Positions 46,525-54,475 of a stretch of DNA of 64,000 bases are shown piece after piece. Numbering within the stretch: position 1 is the first letter of the stretch; every line of letters starts with the position of its first letter. The translations under genes and the position numbers were made by a program. The notes beneath the pieces were generated by a model. It worked only from the letters and a program-made list of their open reading frames with translations. It was not told the origin of the DNA and did not search any database. This DNA comes from UBA12170 sp964293475 (GTDB lineage Bacteria > Bacteroidota > Bacteroidia > Bacteroidales > UBA12170), in assembly GCA_964293475.1 (NCBI GenBank), contig CAXYYJ010000011.1:32541-96540 (forward strand), read 5' to 3'.

Positions 46525-47718
46525 ATGGATTTTAAAAATATGTTTCAATTTAATGCCGACCGGAGCTCCTATCCGGAATTGGATGCCAACGGGAAACCCA
46601 TTATTGACCTGGCTTCGCATAAATTCCTGAAAATCTGGCAAGGACCTCAGCATCCCGGTGTCACCGGAAATATGTCGCTGGAACTCACCGTAAGTGGCGA
46701 CGAAATTGTGGAATCGAAAACCCATGTGGGCTATCTGCACCGTGGCTTCGAGAAACTCATGGAGCGCCGCAAATTTATTCAGTGCTTCCCCACCTGCATT
46801 CGTATGTGTGTGGCCGAGCCAGATCCCAACGAATATATTCTGTCGGCTTGTATTGAGGAACTCTCCGGAATCGAAGTTCCCGAAACTGCCCAATGGCTCA
46901 GAACTCTGGCGCTCGAAATGGCTCGTTTACAGGTGCTTCTGCGCGGTGTACCCGGTCAGGCCGGAACATTTGCTCTGGGGTTGGGTTATCAGTGGGGAAA
47001 CTATATCCGCGATTTAATTCTCGACAGGTTCGAAGAGCTAACAGGCGGACGGGTTTACCATATGTATATTCTCCCCGGTGGTGTGCGTGGTTTGCTCCCC
47101 GATGGTTTTAAAAAACGCATGGAAGAAAACCTGAAACTTGTTGACGAGTTTTTGGTGAATATCAACGACTTGATGTACAATAACGCGGTGTTTAAAAAAC
47201 GTGCCATTGGTTTGGGTCATATTCCGCTCGACTGGATTGATAAATATGGGGTTTACGGACCTGCTGCCCGTGCTGCAGGCGTAATGCGCGATGTACGAAA
47301 AACCCACCCCTATCTCAAATATGCTGAGCTCGATTTTGAGCCCTTCACCACCACCGAATCCGATGTGTATGCCCGCAGCATAGTTCGCTGGCACGATTTA
47401 AAGATGACCGTGGATCTCATCCGCCAAATCATGGCAAAAATGCCCGATAAAGGCGAAATAAAAGCCCAAACGCCCAATGTGATGCACTGGCGTATTCCCA
47501 AAGGCGAAACCTATGCAAAATGCGAGAGTTCGCGCGGTGAATATGGAATGTATATGGTAACCGATGGCAGCGATATGCCCCGCCGTGTGAACCTAAAAGG
47601 ACCCAGCTACACCCATGCCACTGCACTTCTCGAACGACTTCTCATCAATGCCAATATAGCCGACACAGCCGCTATCATGGTTTCTCTGGCCACATGTCCA
47701 CCCGAAATAGAACGATAG
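46525..47718 (+). CDS. NuoD/hydrogenase large-subunit-like protein (MbhL) with both CxxC motifs changed
   Basis: A 397-residue catalytic-subunit homologue. Start IWQGPQHPGVTGNM and THVGYLHRGFEKLMERRKFIQ match NuoD and group 4 hydrogenases. In hydrogenases the NiFe ligands sit in RVCGIC and DPCxxC. Here the first reads IRMCVAE (C95, E98) and the second LATCPPEIER (C391, E394), i.e. CxxE in both. So the terminal-type cysteines remain and the bridging ones are glutamate. Complex I NuoD lacks all of them. This puts the protein between the two, near MBS/MBX and the Ehr group. It probably does not carry a normal NiFe centre. Twelve bases after the NuoC-like gene. Confidence 0.88.
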   Translation: MDFKNMFQFNADRSSYPELDANGKPIIDLASHKFLKIWQGPQHPGVTGNMSLELTVSGDEIVESKTHVGYLHRGFEKLMERRKFIQCFPTCIRMCVAEPDPNEYILSACIEELSGIEVPETAQWLRTLALEMARLQVLLRGVPGQAGTFALGLGYQWGNYIRDLILDRFEELTGGRVYHMYILPGGVRGLLPDGFKKRMEENLKLVDEFLVNINDLMYNNAVFKKRAIGLGHIPLDWIDKYGVYGPAARAAGVMRDVRKTHPYLKYAELDFEPFTTTESDVYARSIVRWHDLKMTVDLIRQIMAKMPDKGEIKAQTPNVMHWRIPKGETYAKCESSRGEYGMYMVTDGSDMPRRVNLKGPSYTHATALLERLLINANIADTAAIMVSLATCPPEIER

Positions 47719-47747
47719 CCCTGGTTTAACACACAAAATGACGAAAA

Positions 47748-49556
47748 ATGAGCTTAAAAGATTTAATAATTCCGTTTACCGCCTGGAAAAGAGTTGCCAA
47801 AGAACCGGTTACCGTTAGAGACCCCTTTAACGACCGTCCGGGAGCCGACAGATATCGTGGGTTTCATAAAAACGATGTGAACTTGTGTATTGGTTGCGGT
47901 ACCTGTGAAGATATTTGCGAGAACGAAGCCATTGACCTGGTTCCTTTTAAGGACTCTGTGAGTGGCGACAGCGGCTTGCGCCCAAGGGTAGATTATGGCC
48001 GTTGCTGCTGGTGTGCCCTTTGCGTGGATGTTTGCACCACCAACTCGCTCTCACTTTCCAACGAATATACCTGGGTCACCGTGGATCCTGAAGATTTCAG
48101 ATACACCCCCGGCGTGGATAAAAAAGACTGGGACAACAACGAAAAAGGCTGGAAAAAACCCGAAGGAAGCTACGAATTCTACAATCTCAGCAGGGTTTCT
48201 ATGGAGCATCTTCACCCCCACGAAAGAGACAAATCGTTTGTGGAAATGGTGAAGGGCTATTCCAAAGAACAAGCCATGGCCGAAGCCGACCGTTGTGTGG
48301 AATGTGGCATCTGTACCGCCACCTGCCCGGCTCACATGGGAATTCCAGAATATATCAAGGCTGTAAGAAACGACGATATTGAAGAAGGTTTGCGCATTCT
48401 CTACGAAACCAACCCGCTTCCCGAAATCTGCGGACGTATCTGTACCCACAAATGCGAAACCGTTTGCTCCATTGGTCACAAAGGCGAACCCTTGTCCATC
48501 CGCTGGCTCAAACGCTATATTGCCGATCAGGTTCCTTCGGAGAAATACAAGGAAATTCTCAATACCACCGAAATAGAGAACAAGAACAAGAAAATTGCCA
48601 TTATCGGTTCCGGTCCATCGGGCTTGTCAGCCGCTCATTATCTGGCTTTGATGGGTTATTCGGTAACCATTTTCGAGCAATACGAGCAAGCTGGCGGTAT
48701 GATGCGCTACGGGATTCCCGAATATCGTTTGCCCTACGATCAGATAGACAAAGACATCGACTATATTCTCTCCTTAGGGGTTGATATTAAATACAATACC
48801 CGCATTGGGAAAGACATTACCCTGGATCAATTAGGAAAAGATTTTGAAGCTGTTTTCTCCGGAACAGGTTTGCATTTGGGTCGTAGCACCGGAATTCCGG
48901 GCAGCGACAACGCACATGTGTACTATTCCACCGATTTACTTCGCGAAATTACAGCCGGAACTCCCATTGAAGTGGCTCCTAAAATTGTGGTTATCGGGGG
49001 AGGAAATGTGGCCATGGACATTACCCGTTCGCTGGCACGCATGCAGAACGAGAAATACGGAAAAGTAGATATTTCAGCCACCGCTCTCGAAAGAGAACAC
49101 AATATGCCCGCCGACCGCGAAGAAATAGTAGAAGCCCGCGAAGAAGGTGCTCTGGTTATGCCGGGTTGGGCTCCACAGTCCATCGAGATTAAAGATGGCG
49201 TTCCCACCGGCTTGAATGTGGTGAAATGTAACTCTTTGTTCGACGATACGGGCCGTTTCAATCCGCAGTGCGACATGGATACCAAAAACTTTTTCGAAGG
49301 CAGCATGATTGTGCAGTCCATTGGACAAGGCATGGATTTGACCTATGTTTCTGACGAATTGAAAAAAGAGCTGGAGTTTAGTCCACGAGGCAGAGTGGTT
49401 ACCAACAGCTACTTCCAAACCACTATAAAATGGTTCTTTATGGGTGGTGACATCATCGAAGGACCCGATGTGATTCATGGTATAGCCAACGGTCATAAAG
49501 CGGCCATTGGTATTGACAACTATCTTCAGGGAATTCAATTTTCGCCTGCCAAATAA
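47748..49556 (+). CDS. Fusion of 2x[4Fe-4S] ferredoxin subunit (MbhN/NuoI-like) and GltD/NfnL-type NAD(P)H flavoprotein
   Basis: A 602-residue fusion. Residues 40-100 are a NuoI/MbhN-like ferredoxin with two complete CxxCxxCxxxC motifs (C47-C57, C86-C96). Residues ~175-270 are the GltD-type iron-sulfur domain (RCVECGICTATCPAHMGIPEYI, C183-C193; then C228, C232, C236, C240). An FAD-binding fold follows (AIIGSGPSGLSAAHYLAL, GMMRYGIPEYRLP), then an NAD(P)-binding fold (VVIGGGNVAMDITRSLAR) and the closing MGGDIIEGPDVIHGIANG. So electrons could pass between NAD(P)H, FAD, clusters and the NuoB-like cluster. In archaeal MBH/MBS the N subunit is only a ferredoxin. Thirty bases after the large-subunit gene. 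Confidence 0.9.
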   Translation: MSLKDLIIPFTAWKRVAKEPVTVRDPFNDRPGADRYRGFHKNDVNLCIGCGTCEDICENEAIDLVPFKDSVSGDSGLRPRVDYGRCCWCALCVDVCTTNSLSLSNEYTWVTVDPEDFRYTPGVDKKDWDNNEKGWKKPEGSYEFYNLSRVSMEHLHPHERDKSFVEMVKGYSKEQAMAEADRCVECGICTATCPAHMGIPEYIKAVRNDDIEEGLRILYETNPLPEICGRICTHKCETVCSIGHKGEPLSIRWLKRYIADQVPSEKYKEILNTTEIENKNKKIAIIGSGPSGLSAAHYLALMGYSVTIFEQYEQAGGMMRYGIPEYRLPYDQIDKDIDYILSLGVDIKYNTRIGKDITLDQLGKDFEAVFSGTGLHLGRSTGIPGSDNAHVYYSTDLLREITAGTPIEVAPKIVVIGGGNVAMDITRSLARMQNEKYGKVDISATALEREHNMPADREEIVEAREEGALVMPGWAPQSIEIKDGVPTGLNVVKCNSLFDDTGRFNPQCDMDTKNFFEGSMIVQSIGQGMDLTYVSDELKKELEFSPRGRVVTNSYFQTTIKWFFMGGDIIEGPDVIHGIANGHKAAIGIDNYLQGIQFSPAK

Positions 49557-49576
49557 ACTTAAATCAGAATAGTATC

Positions 49577-50569
49577 ATGGCCGATATCAGTACAAAATAT
49601 CTGGGGCTGACATTAAAAAGCCCCGTAATTGTTGGGAGTTCACCACTCACCGACAATCTGCAAAGCATTCAGGCTTTGGAGCAGGCTGGTGCCGGGGCTG
49701 TGGTTCTTAAATCGCTGTTCGAAGAGCAGATTTTGATGGACTTAGACGCCTTGAGGGTGAACAATATTCACAATACCTATGCCGACACCGAAAACTATTT
49801 CCGCTATTTCACTCGCGAAAAAAGCCTGACAGACTATATTCAACTCATTAAAGACGTTAAAAAGCATTGCTCTATCCCTGTCATTGCCAGCATCAACTGC
49901 ATAGATGCGGGGGAATGGGTTTCTTTTGCCAAGAAAATTGAAAAAGCCGGAGCCGATGCTTTGGAGCTGAATATTTTCAACCTGCCTGTGGAAGAAGAAT
50001 TTACCGGACGCGATTACGAAAAAGTATATTTCGACATTGTGAACGAAGTAAGTCAGCAAATAAAAATGCCATTGTCCATCAAATTGTCAACCTATTTTAG
50101 CGGGCTCACCAATTTTGCCATGCGGTTAGGCCATAGTAAAGTAGATGGTTTGGTGCTTTTTAACCGGTTCTATGAACCCGATGTTGACATAGAAAAATTC
50201 GAAATCCGCAGCAAAAGTTTCAGGAGCATTTCGAGCGATAACAGTCAGGTTTTGCGTTGGGTAGGCATACTTTCTCCACTGCTTAAATGCGACTTGTGCA
50301 GCTCAACAGGCATCACCGATGGCGAAACGCTTGTAAAAAATCTGTTGGTTGGTGCCCAGGCCGCTATGGTGGTTTCGCAGATTATTAAAGATGGCCCGCA
50401 GGTAATTACAGAAATGAATTCTTTTCTAAACCACTGGATGGAGAAACACCATTTCAGTCATACCTCCGATTTTATCGGAAAACTCAACCAAAAGTCCGTT
50501 CAAAAGCCTATTTTGTTCGAACGAAGTCAATTTATGAGGTATTTTTACGATGCCGATTATGCAAAATAA
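49577..50569 (+). CDS. Dihydroorotate-dehydrogenase-like TIM-barrel flavoprotein
   Basis: A 330-residue class 1 DHOD/PreA-like barrel. Start STKYLGLTLKSPVIVGSSPLTDN, FMN-binding parts IPVIASINCIDAGEWVSFAKKIEKAGADALELN and SIKLSTYFSGLTNFAMRL, and the phosphate-binding end SSTGITDGETLVKNLLVGAQAAMVVS. An extra C-terminal tail of ~60 residues replaces the ferredoxin domain of PreA. Only 20 bases after the fusion flavoprotein gene. PreT (GltD-like) plus PreA (this fold) make dihydropyrimidine dehydrogenase, so the pair here has the same two building blocks. Whether it reduces a pyrimidine or another compound is open; it is not a normal pyrD context. Confidence 0.85.
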   Translation: MADISTKYLGLTLKSPVIVGSSPLTDNLQSIQALEQAGAGAVVLKSLFEEQILMDLDALRVNNIHNTYADTENYFRYFTREKSLTDYIQLIKDVKKHCSIPVIASINCIDAGEWVSFAKKIEKAGADALELNIFNLPVEEEFTGRDYEKVYFDIVNEVSQQIKMPLSIKLSTYFSGLTNFAMRLGHSKVDGLVLFNRFYEPDVDIEKFEIRSKSFRSISSDNSQVLRWVGILSPLLKCDLCSSTGITDGETLVKNLLVGAQAAMVVSQIIKDGPQVITEMNSFLNHWMEKHHFSHTSDFIGKLNQKSVQKPILFERSQFMRYFYDADYAK

Positions 50570-50587
50570 ATCCAAAAACCCTGATAT

Positions 50588-51046
50588 ATGCTAGTTTCAG
50601 AATTAATAGCCCGAAAAGGCAAAATAGTGTTTACAGTGACCGAAACCACCACGGTTTTTGATGCTGTTAAAAAATTAGACGACACCCGCGCAGGAGCCAT
50701 GCTGGTGATTAACAATACCGATCAGCTTGTGGGAATTGTTTCGGAGCGCGACATCCTGTATAAATGCTACAATTCTGGGGTTCCCCTAAAGGAAAATCTG
50801 GTAAAAAACCTGATGACCTCCGCCGAAAACCTGATTGTGGGTAAAATGGAAGATACGGTGGTTTATTTGATGAATGCCATGCTCGACAAGCAAATCAGGC
50901 ATATCCCCATTCTCGAGGATGATGAAATTGTGGCCATCGTAAGTATAGAAGACGTATTGCGTGCTGTGGTAGAAACTACCGAATCGGAAGCCAAACTACT
51001 CCGCGAATACATCAAAAACCCCTTCGGAGTACACGCATATAAATAA
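50588..51046 (+). CDS. Paired CBS-domain protein
   Basis: A 152-residue protein consisting of two CBS motifs: VFDAVKKLDDTRAGAMLVINNTDQLVGIVSERDIL and VVYLMNAMLDKQIRHIPILEDDEIVAIVSIEDVL. Such Bateman modules bind adenosine nucleotides (AMP, ATP, NAD) and sense energy state. Eighteen bases after the DHOD-like gene and before a terminator, so it is the last gene of the respiratory operon. A regulator of the complex is a reasonable inference. Confidence 0.88.
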   Translation: MLVSELIARKGKIVFTVTETTTVFDAVKKLDDTRAGAMLVINNTDQLVGIVSERDILYKCYNSGVPLKENLVKNLMTSAENLIVGKMEDTVVYLMNAMLDKQIRHIPILEDDEIVAIVSIEDVLRAVVETTESEAKLLREYIKNPFGVHAYK

Positions 51047-51093
51047 TAAACACAGTAATTTGTTGACATGAGTCTGATTTTCAGGCTCCTTTA

Positions 51094-51124
51094 AAACCCT
51101 TCCTATTTTATTTAGGAGGGGTTT
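51094..51124 (+). terminator. Terminator at the end of the respiratory operon
   Basis: AAACCCTTCCTA at 51094-51105 pairs with TAGGAGGGGTTT (51113-51124, with a G-T pair) and is followed by ATT. It lies 48 bases past the CBS gene stop. Confidence 0.75.
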
Positions 51125-51215
51125 ATTGCGTTTCAATGAATCATCGGAGCTTCTCCATCAATTAAACTCACGGTTTTTAAAATATAAATTTGAATACCGC
51201 TCATTTAAAAATTAA

Positions 51216-51223
51216 TATCTTTG
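51216..51223 (+). promoter_or_regulatory. Promoter for the SAM-hydrolase-type gene
   Basis: TATCTTTG matches TAnnTTTG, 32 bases before the ATG at 51256, with TTTG at 51189-51192 (spacing 23, slightly long). Confidence 0.55.
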
Positions 51224-51255
51224 AAGTCAATTTCCCTTTAGCCTAAAATAGAAAT

Positions 51256-52035
51256 ATGCCTATTGTCACATTAACAACAGATTGGGGAACAAAAGACCAT
51301 TATTTGGCTGCTGTAAAAGGCACCCTTTTAACCCAAATTCCTCAGGTGCAAATCATAGATATTTCTCATGATATTGCACCCTTTAATCTGAATCAAGCGT
51401 CTTATATTCTGCGAAATTCGTGGAAAGCGTTTCCCAAAGGCACCATTCATTTGGTGGGGGTAAATTCCGAAGCATCGCTTCAGCATCCCCATGTTGCCAT
51501 TTTTTACGAGGGCCACTATTTCATTGGTGCCGATAACGGTATTTTTTCTCTAATCTTCGACTCCAGTCCCGAGCATATCTATGAGCTGGACATTATTCAG
51601 GCCAGCAACAAATTCACTTTCTCCACAAAAGACGTATTTATAAGTGCGGCTGTTCATATTATCGACGGAAATCCCATGGAATCTCTGGGCAATAAACTGC
51701 CCGAACTCCACAGCCGAATGGCCTTTAAACCCGTTACCGAGACCAATGTTATCAAGGGAAAAGTGATTTATATCGACCGTTACGAAAACGTGATAACGAA
51801 TATTTCGGAGAGTTTGTTTTTCGAGATGGTTCAAAAGAAGGCATTTTCCATTTTGCTTCGTGCGGGGAAATATCAGATTAAGAAAATTCACACTTCCTAC
51901 AGCGATGTGGTAGAAGGCGAGCTGGTGGCTATTTTTGGCTCGGAAAATATGCTGGAGATTGCCCAAAACCGGGGCCGCGCTGCCGGATTGCTGGGCATTC
52001 AGGTGGACGATGTGGTGCGCATTGAGATTGGATAA
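51256..52035 (+). CDS. SAM hydroxide adenosyltransferase (DUF62 family)
   Basis: A 259-residue member of the DUF62/SAM hydrolase-fluorinase fold. Start VTLTTDWGTKDHYLAAVKGTLL (the D-W-G acidic residue that binds SAM), VQIIDISHDIAPFNLNQASYIL, and ADNGIFSLIF, with the C-terminal domain VIYIDRYENVITNI. The family splits SAM into adenosine and methionine using hydroxide. No partner genes are visible. Stand-alone with its own promoter; the downstream beta-lactamase gene is convergent. Confidence 0.92.
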   Translation: MPIVTLTTDWGTKDHYLAAVKGTLLTQIPQVQIIDISHDIAPFNLNQASYILRNSWKAFPKGTIHLVGVNSEASLQHPHVAIFYEGHYFIGADNGIFSLIFDSSPEHIYELDIIQASNKFTFSTKDVFISAAVHIIDGNPMESLGNKLPELHSRMAFKPVTETNVIKGKVIYIDRYENVITNISESLFFEMVQKKAFSILLRAGKYQIKKIHTSYSDVVEGELVAIFGSENMLEIAQNRGRAAGLLGIQVDDVVRIEIG

Positions 52036-52075
52036 CCAGCATCAATCTTCTATCGCTTTCAGTACGCTTTAATTG

Positions 52076-52894
52076 CTATTCTGCTTCATCAAACCACCTC
52101 AGCTCCCCCAAAATCTGATAAAGAATTTGGATGCGGCTTTCCCCAAAATCGGGTCTTTCATCTTTCGATTGAACACAATTGGCAAAATACCAAACCTTTT
52201 CATCCTTAGTGAGATAGCCAACATACCATCCAATATTTACTTCGTCCTGAAATCCCCAGCCTGTTTTGGCTCTTACCCTAAAACCTAAACTATCTTTCAT
52301 CACCATAATGTCTTTTACAATTTCGATGGACCGCTGAGAAAAGGGCAGCTGGTTGTGATGCAGTTTTCTTAGAAAATCTATTTGTTGCATGGGCGAAATC
52401 CTAAGATTACCAGTGAGCCAGAATTTATCGATTCCGCCTGCGGTATCGGCATTGCCAAATGACAAAGTATCGAGCCAGTATTTCATAGTTTGCCCGCCCA
52501 CTCGCCGCGCCAATTCCTGGTAATACCACACTGTGGAATTGCGATAAGCCATGCGCAAATCATGATCCATATTCCATTTTGCATTCCATCTGACTACACT
52601 GTCCCAGGGCATTACAAAATTGGCATCGGCTATAACCCCCGTTTCCAGGCCAATGAGCGAATTGCAGATTTTAAAGGTGGAAGCGGGTGTAAATGGCTGA
52701 TTTAGCTGAGTCGGATTGTACACGAACCAGGTTTGGTTTTGCTCATCGAAGAGCACAAAACTGCCCGCAACACCAAATTCATCATAGAATTTTTTAAACT
52801 CGGGGCGCTCAATCTGCTGTTCTTTGGGAGTGCAGGAAATAAAAAACATCGGAGAGAACAGTAATGCAATCAGAAAAATACGAAATGGTTTCAT
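52076..52894 (-). CDS. Class D beta-lactamase-like lipoprotein
   Basis: A 272-residue serine hydrolase of the OXA type. It has a lipoprotein signal with cysteine at C21 (FFISC). Active-site motifs: S72-T-F-K75 (the lysine that becomes carbamylated), S120-T-V, F146-G-N (YGN in most class D enzymes), W159-L-T-G and K210-T-G. Probably hydrolyses beta-lactams in the periplasm, anchored to a membrane. The length is normal. It follows mscL by 37 bases on the same strand. Activity and spectrum cannot be told from sequence. Confidence 0.9.
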   Translation of the reverse strand: MKPFRIFLIALLFSPMFFISCTPKEQQIERPEFKKFYDEFGVAGSFVLFDEQNQTWFVYNPTQLNQPFTPASTFKICNSLIGLETGVIADANFVMPWDSVVRWNAKWNMDHDLRMAYRNSTVWYYQELARRVGGQTMKYWLDTLSFGNADTAGGIDKFWLTGNLRISPMQQIDFLRKLHHNQLPFSQRSIEIVKDIMVMKDSLGFRVRAKTGWGFQDEVNIGWYVGYLTKDEKVWYFANCVQSKDERPDFGESRIQILYQILGELRWFDEAE

Positions 52895-52931
52895 GGGGTT
52901 GACTTTGAATATTCGATGAATTAATATAAAA

Positions 52932-53426
52932 CTATGATGTAAAAAAACCCATCAAACCATTGATTGATAATTTCTTAAATCTCAATGATCTGATGAGTCG
53001 ATATAAAAAATGCAGGTTTAATTTTTTCAATAAATCGCGGATTTCGGTGAGCAATTGTTCTTCTTTGGTAGGAGCCGGTGGTGCAGGTGCTGGAGCGGGA
53101 GCTTCGTCTTCCTTGCGTTTGGCGGCGTTCATGGCTTTAATCATCATAAAAATGGCAAAAGCCACAATGAGAAAGTCGAAAGTGATTTGCAGGAAATTGC
53201 CATAGTTGAGGGTTACGGCTGGCACATCGCCAACACCTTCTTTCAGCACAAATGTCAATTCTTTAAAATTTACACCACCCACCAACAAACCTATGGGAGG
53301 CATAATAATATCGTTCACCACCGAAGTTACAATTTTACCAAAGGCGGCACCAATAATGATACCCACAGCCATATCCACCACATTGCCTTTCATGGCGAAG
53401 GCTTTAAACTCTTGAACTAATTTCAT
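52932..53426 (-). CDS. mscL: Large-conductance mechanosensitive channel MscL
   Basis: A 164-residue MscL. The N-terminal helix and first membrane segment MKGNVVDMAVGIIIGAAFGKIVTSVVNDIIMPPIGLLVGG is complete, and the second membrane segment is FDFLIVAFAIFMMIKAMN. The normal end is TKEEQLLTEIRDLLKK; here ~28 more residues follow (LNLHFLYRLIRSLRFKKLSINGLMGFFTS), an odd basic-hydrophobic tail probably made by loss of an earlier stop codon or by a small frameshift. It releases solutes on osmotic downshock. Confidence 0.93.
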   Translation of the reverse strand: MKLVQEFKAFAMKGNVVDMAVGIIIGAAFGKIVTSVVNDIIMPPIGLLVGGVNFKELTFVLKEGVGDVPAVTLNYGNFLQITFDFLIVAFAIFMMIKAMNAAKRKEDEAPAPAPAPPAPTKEEQLLTEIRDLLKKLNLHFLYRLIRSLRFKKLSINGLMGFFTS

Positions 53427-53546
53427 TTTCTCTTATTTTAATGATTTATACTTATTGAAAACTCTTCATAATACCTTTCAAAAATAGAAAAATATCTTTC
53501 AATGGCACCATTAATCAAAACCTAACCTAAAAGAATCCTGTTGAAT

Positions 53547-54326
53547 CTATTTCCTTTGGCGAAATAGCCACTCATACATCAACGGGTCGGTATAGGCCTG
53601 AAGCCACGAAAAATGCCCAACTTCGGGATATTGGGTATAGCCAGGATGGGCTCCGGCTTCCATCAGCGCCTGAACCATTTTAAACGACAGTTGTGTATCG
53701 ACTCCGGTATCTTCGGCCCCATGAAATACCCACATGGGAATATGAGCTATGGATTTGGCTTTGGAAGGATCACCGCCGCCACAAACCGGCACTGCCGCAG
53801 CAAACAAATCGGGCCAGCGCATCAAAGCATCGAAAGTGCCAAAACCGCCCATGGACAGACCGGTGATATAAATTCTGTCGGGATCTATTGGGTGTTTCTT
53901 CATGATTTCGTGCACCAGCTCAATCACTTGCTCCATTACCGGGGTTGGCTTGTCGAGAAGTTTGAGTTCGTTGGTTTTCTCGTCCACATCAATATTGGCC
54001 CAGCTTTCGTCAAGTGGGCATTGGGGAGCTACAATAAAAGCGGGAAACATGCTTCGCATGCGGTCGGTGGCCATATTGGTGATTCCCCAGGTGAGCTGCG
54101 CTTCGTTATTGTCGCCCCGTTCGCCCGATCCATGAAGAAAAATGACTAAGGGATACTTGCGCATGGTATTGTAATCGGGCGATAGAAAACGATAGTTCAG
54201 AACCGCGCCATTGTGGTCGGTAAATTTTTCTTTATTAAACATATTGGCTTGTGCTACAGATTTTTGAACTCCGGTAAAATTGAAAATAAGGGCTAAAAAC
54301 AGGAAGCCCAAAGCGGTTTTTTTCAT
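53547..54326 (-). CDS. Secreted alpha/beta-hydrolase (PHB-depolymerase/esterase-like)
   Basis: A 259-residue exported hydrolase with a signal peptide (MKKTALGFLFLALIFNFTGVQKSVAQA). The oxyanion-side loop is VIFLHGSGERGDN, the nucleophile serine lies in GLSMGGFGTFDAL, the acid in FHGAEDTGVD and the histidine in EVGHFSWLQA. This is the layout of LpqC/PHB-depolymerase-like and dienelactone-hydrolase-like esterases. The substrate is unknown, probably an ester or small polymer outside the cell. It lies upstream (in the minus direction) of a repeat-rich spacer. Confidence 0.88.
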   Translation of the reverse strand: MKKTALGFLFLALIFNFTGVQKSVAQANMFNKEKFTDHNGAVLNYRFLSPDYNTMRKYPLVIFLHGSGERGDNNEAQLTWGITNMATDRMRSMFPAFIVAPQCPLDESWANIDVDEKTNELKLLDKPTPVMEQVIELVHEIMKKHPIDPDRIYITGLSMGGFGTFDALMRWPDLFAAAVPVCGGGDPSKAKSIAHIPMWVFHGAEDTGVDTQLSFKMVQALMEAGAHPGYTQYPEVGHFSWLQAYTDPLMYEWLFRQRK

Positions 54327-54475
54327 GTAAAAGGGTTTGAATTGAATTAAACATCATCAAAATTACTTATTTGGACGACAATTCAAAAAAAAACAGACTG
54401 GCACTGGAATAATTCGGGCGAAAAAATTTCACAAGCAGCAGTGGGGATTTAGCCAGCCGTGCTTCACCGTCTGCT

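Noticed and set aside
45177..47718. Calling the NuoB/NuoD-like genes a NiFe hydrogenase
   Set aside because: Both CxxC NiFe-binding motifs of the large subunit are CxxE and the small subunit lacks a standard cluster motif.
38683..49556. Calling the cluster a respiratory complex I or a plain Mrp antiporter
   Set aside because: NuoE/F/G, NuoA and NuoJ are absent and Mrp-specific subunits are present, so not complex I; NuoB/C/D/H-like subunits and a ferredoxin are present, so not a plain Mrp antiporter.
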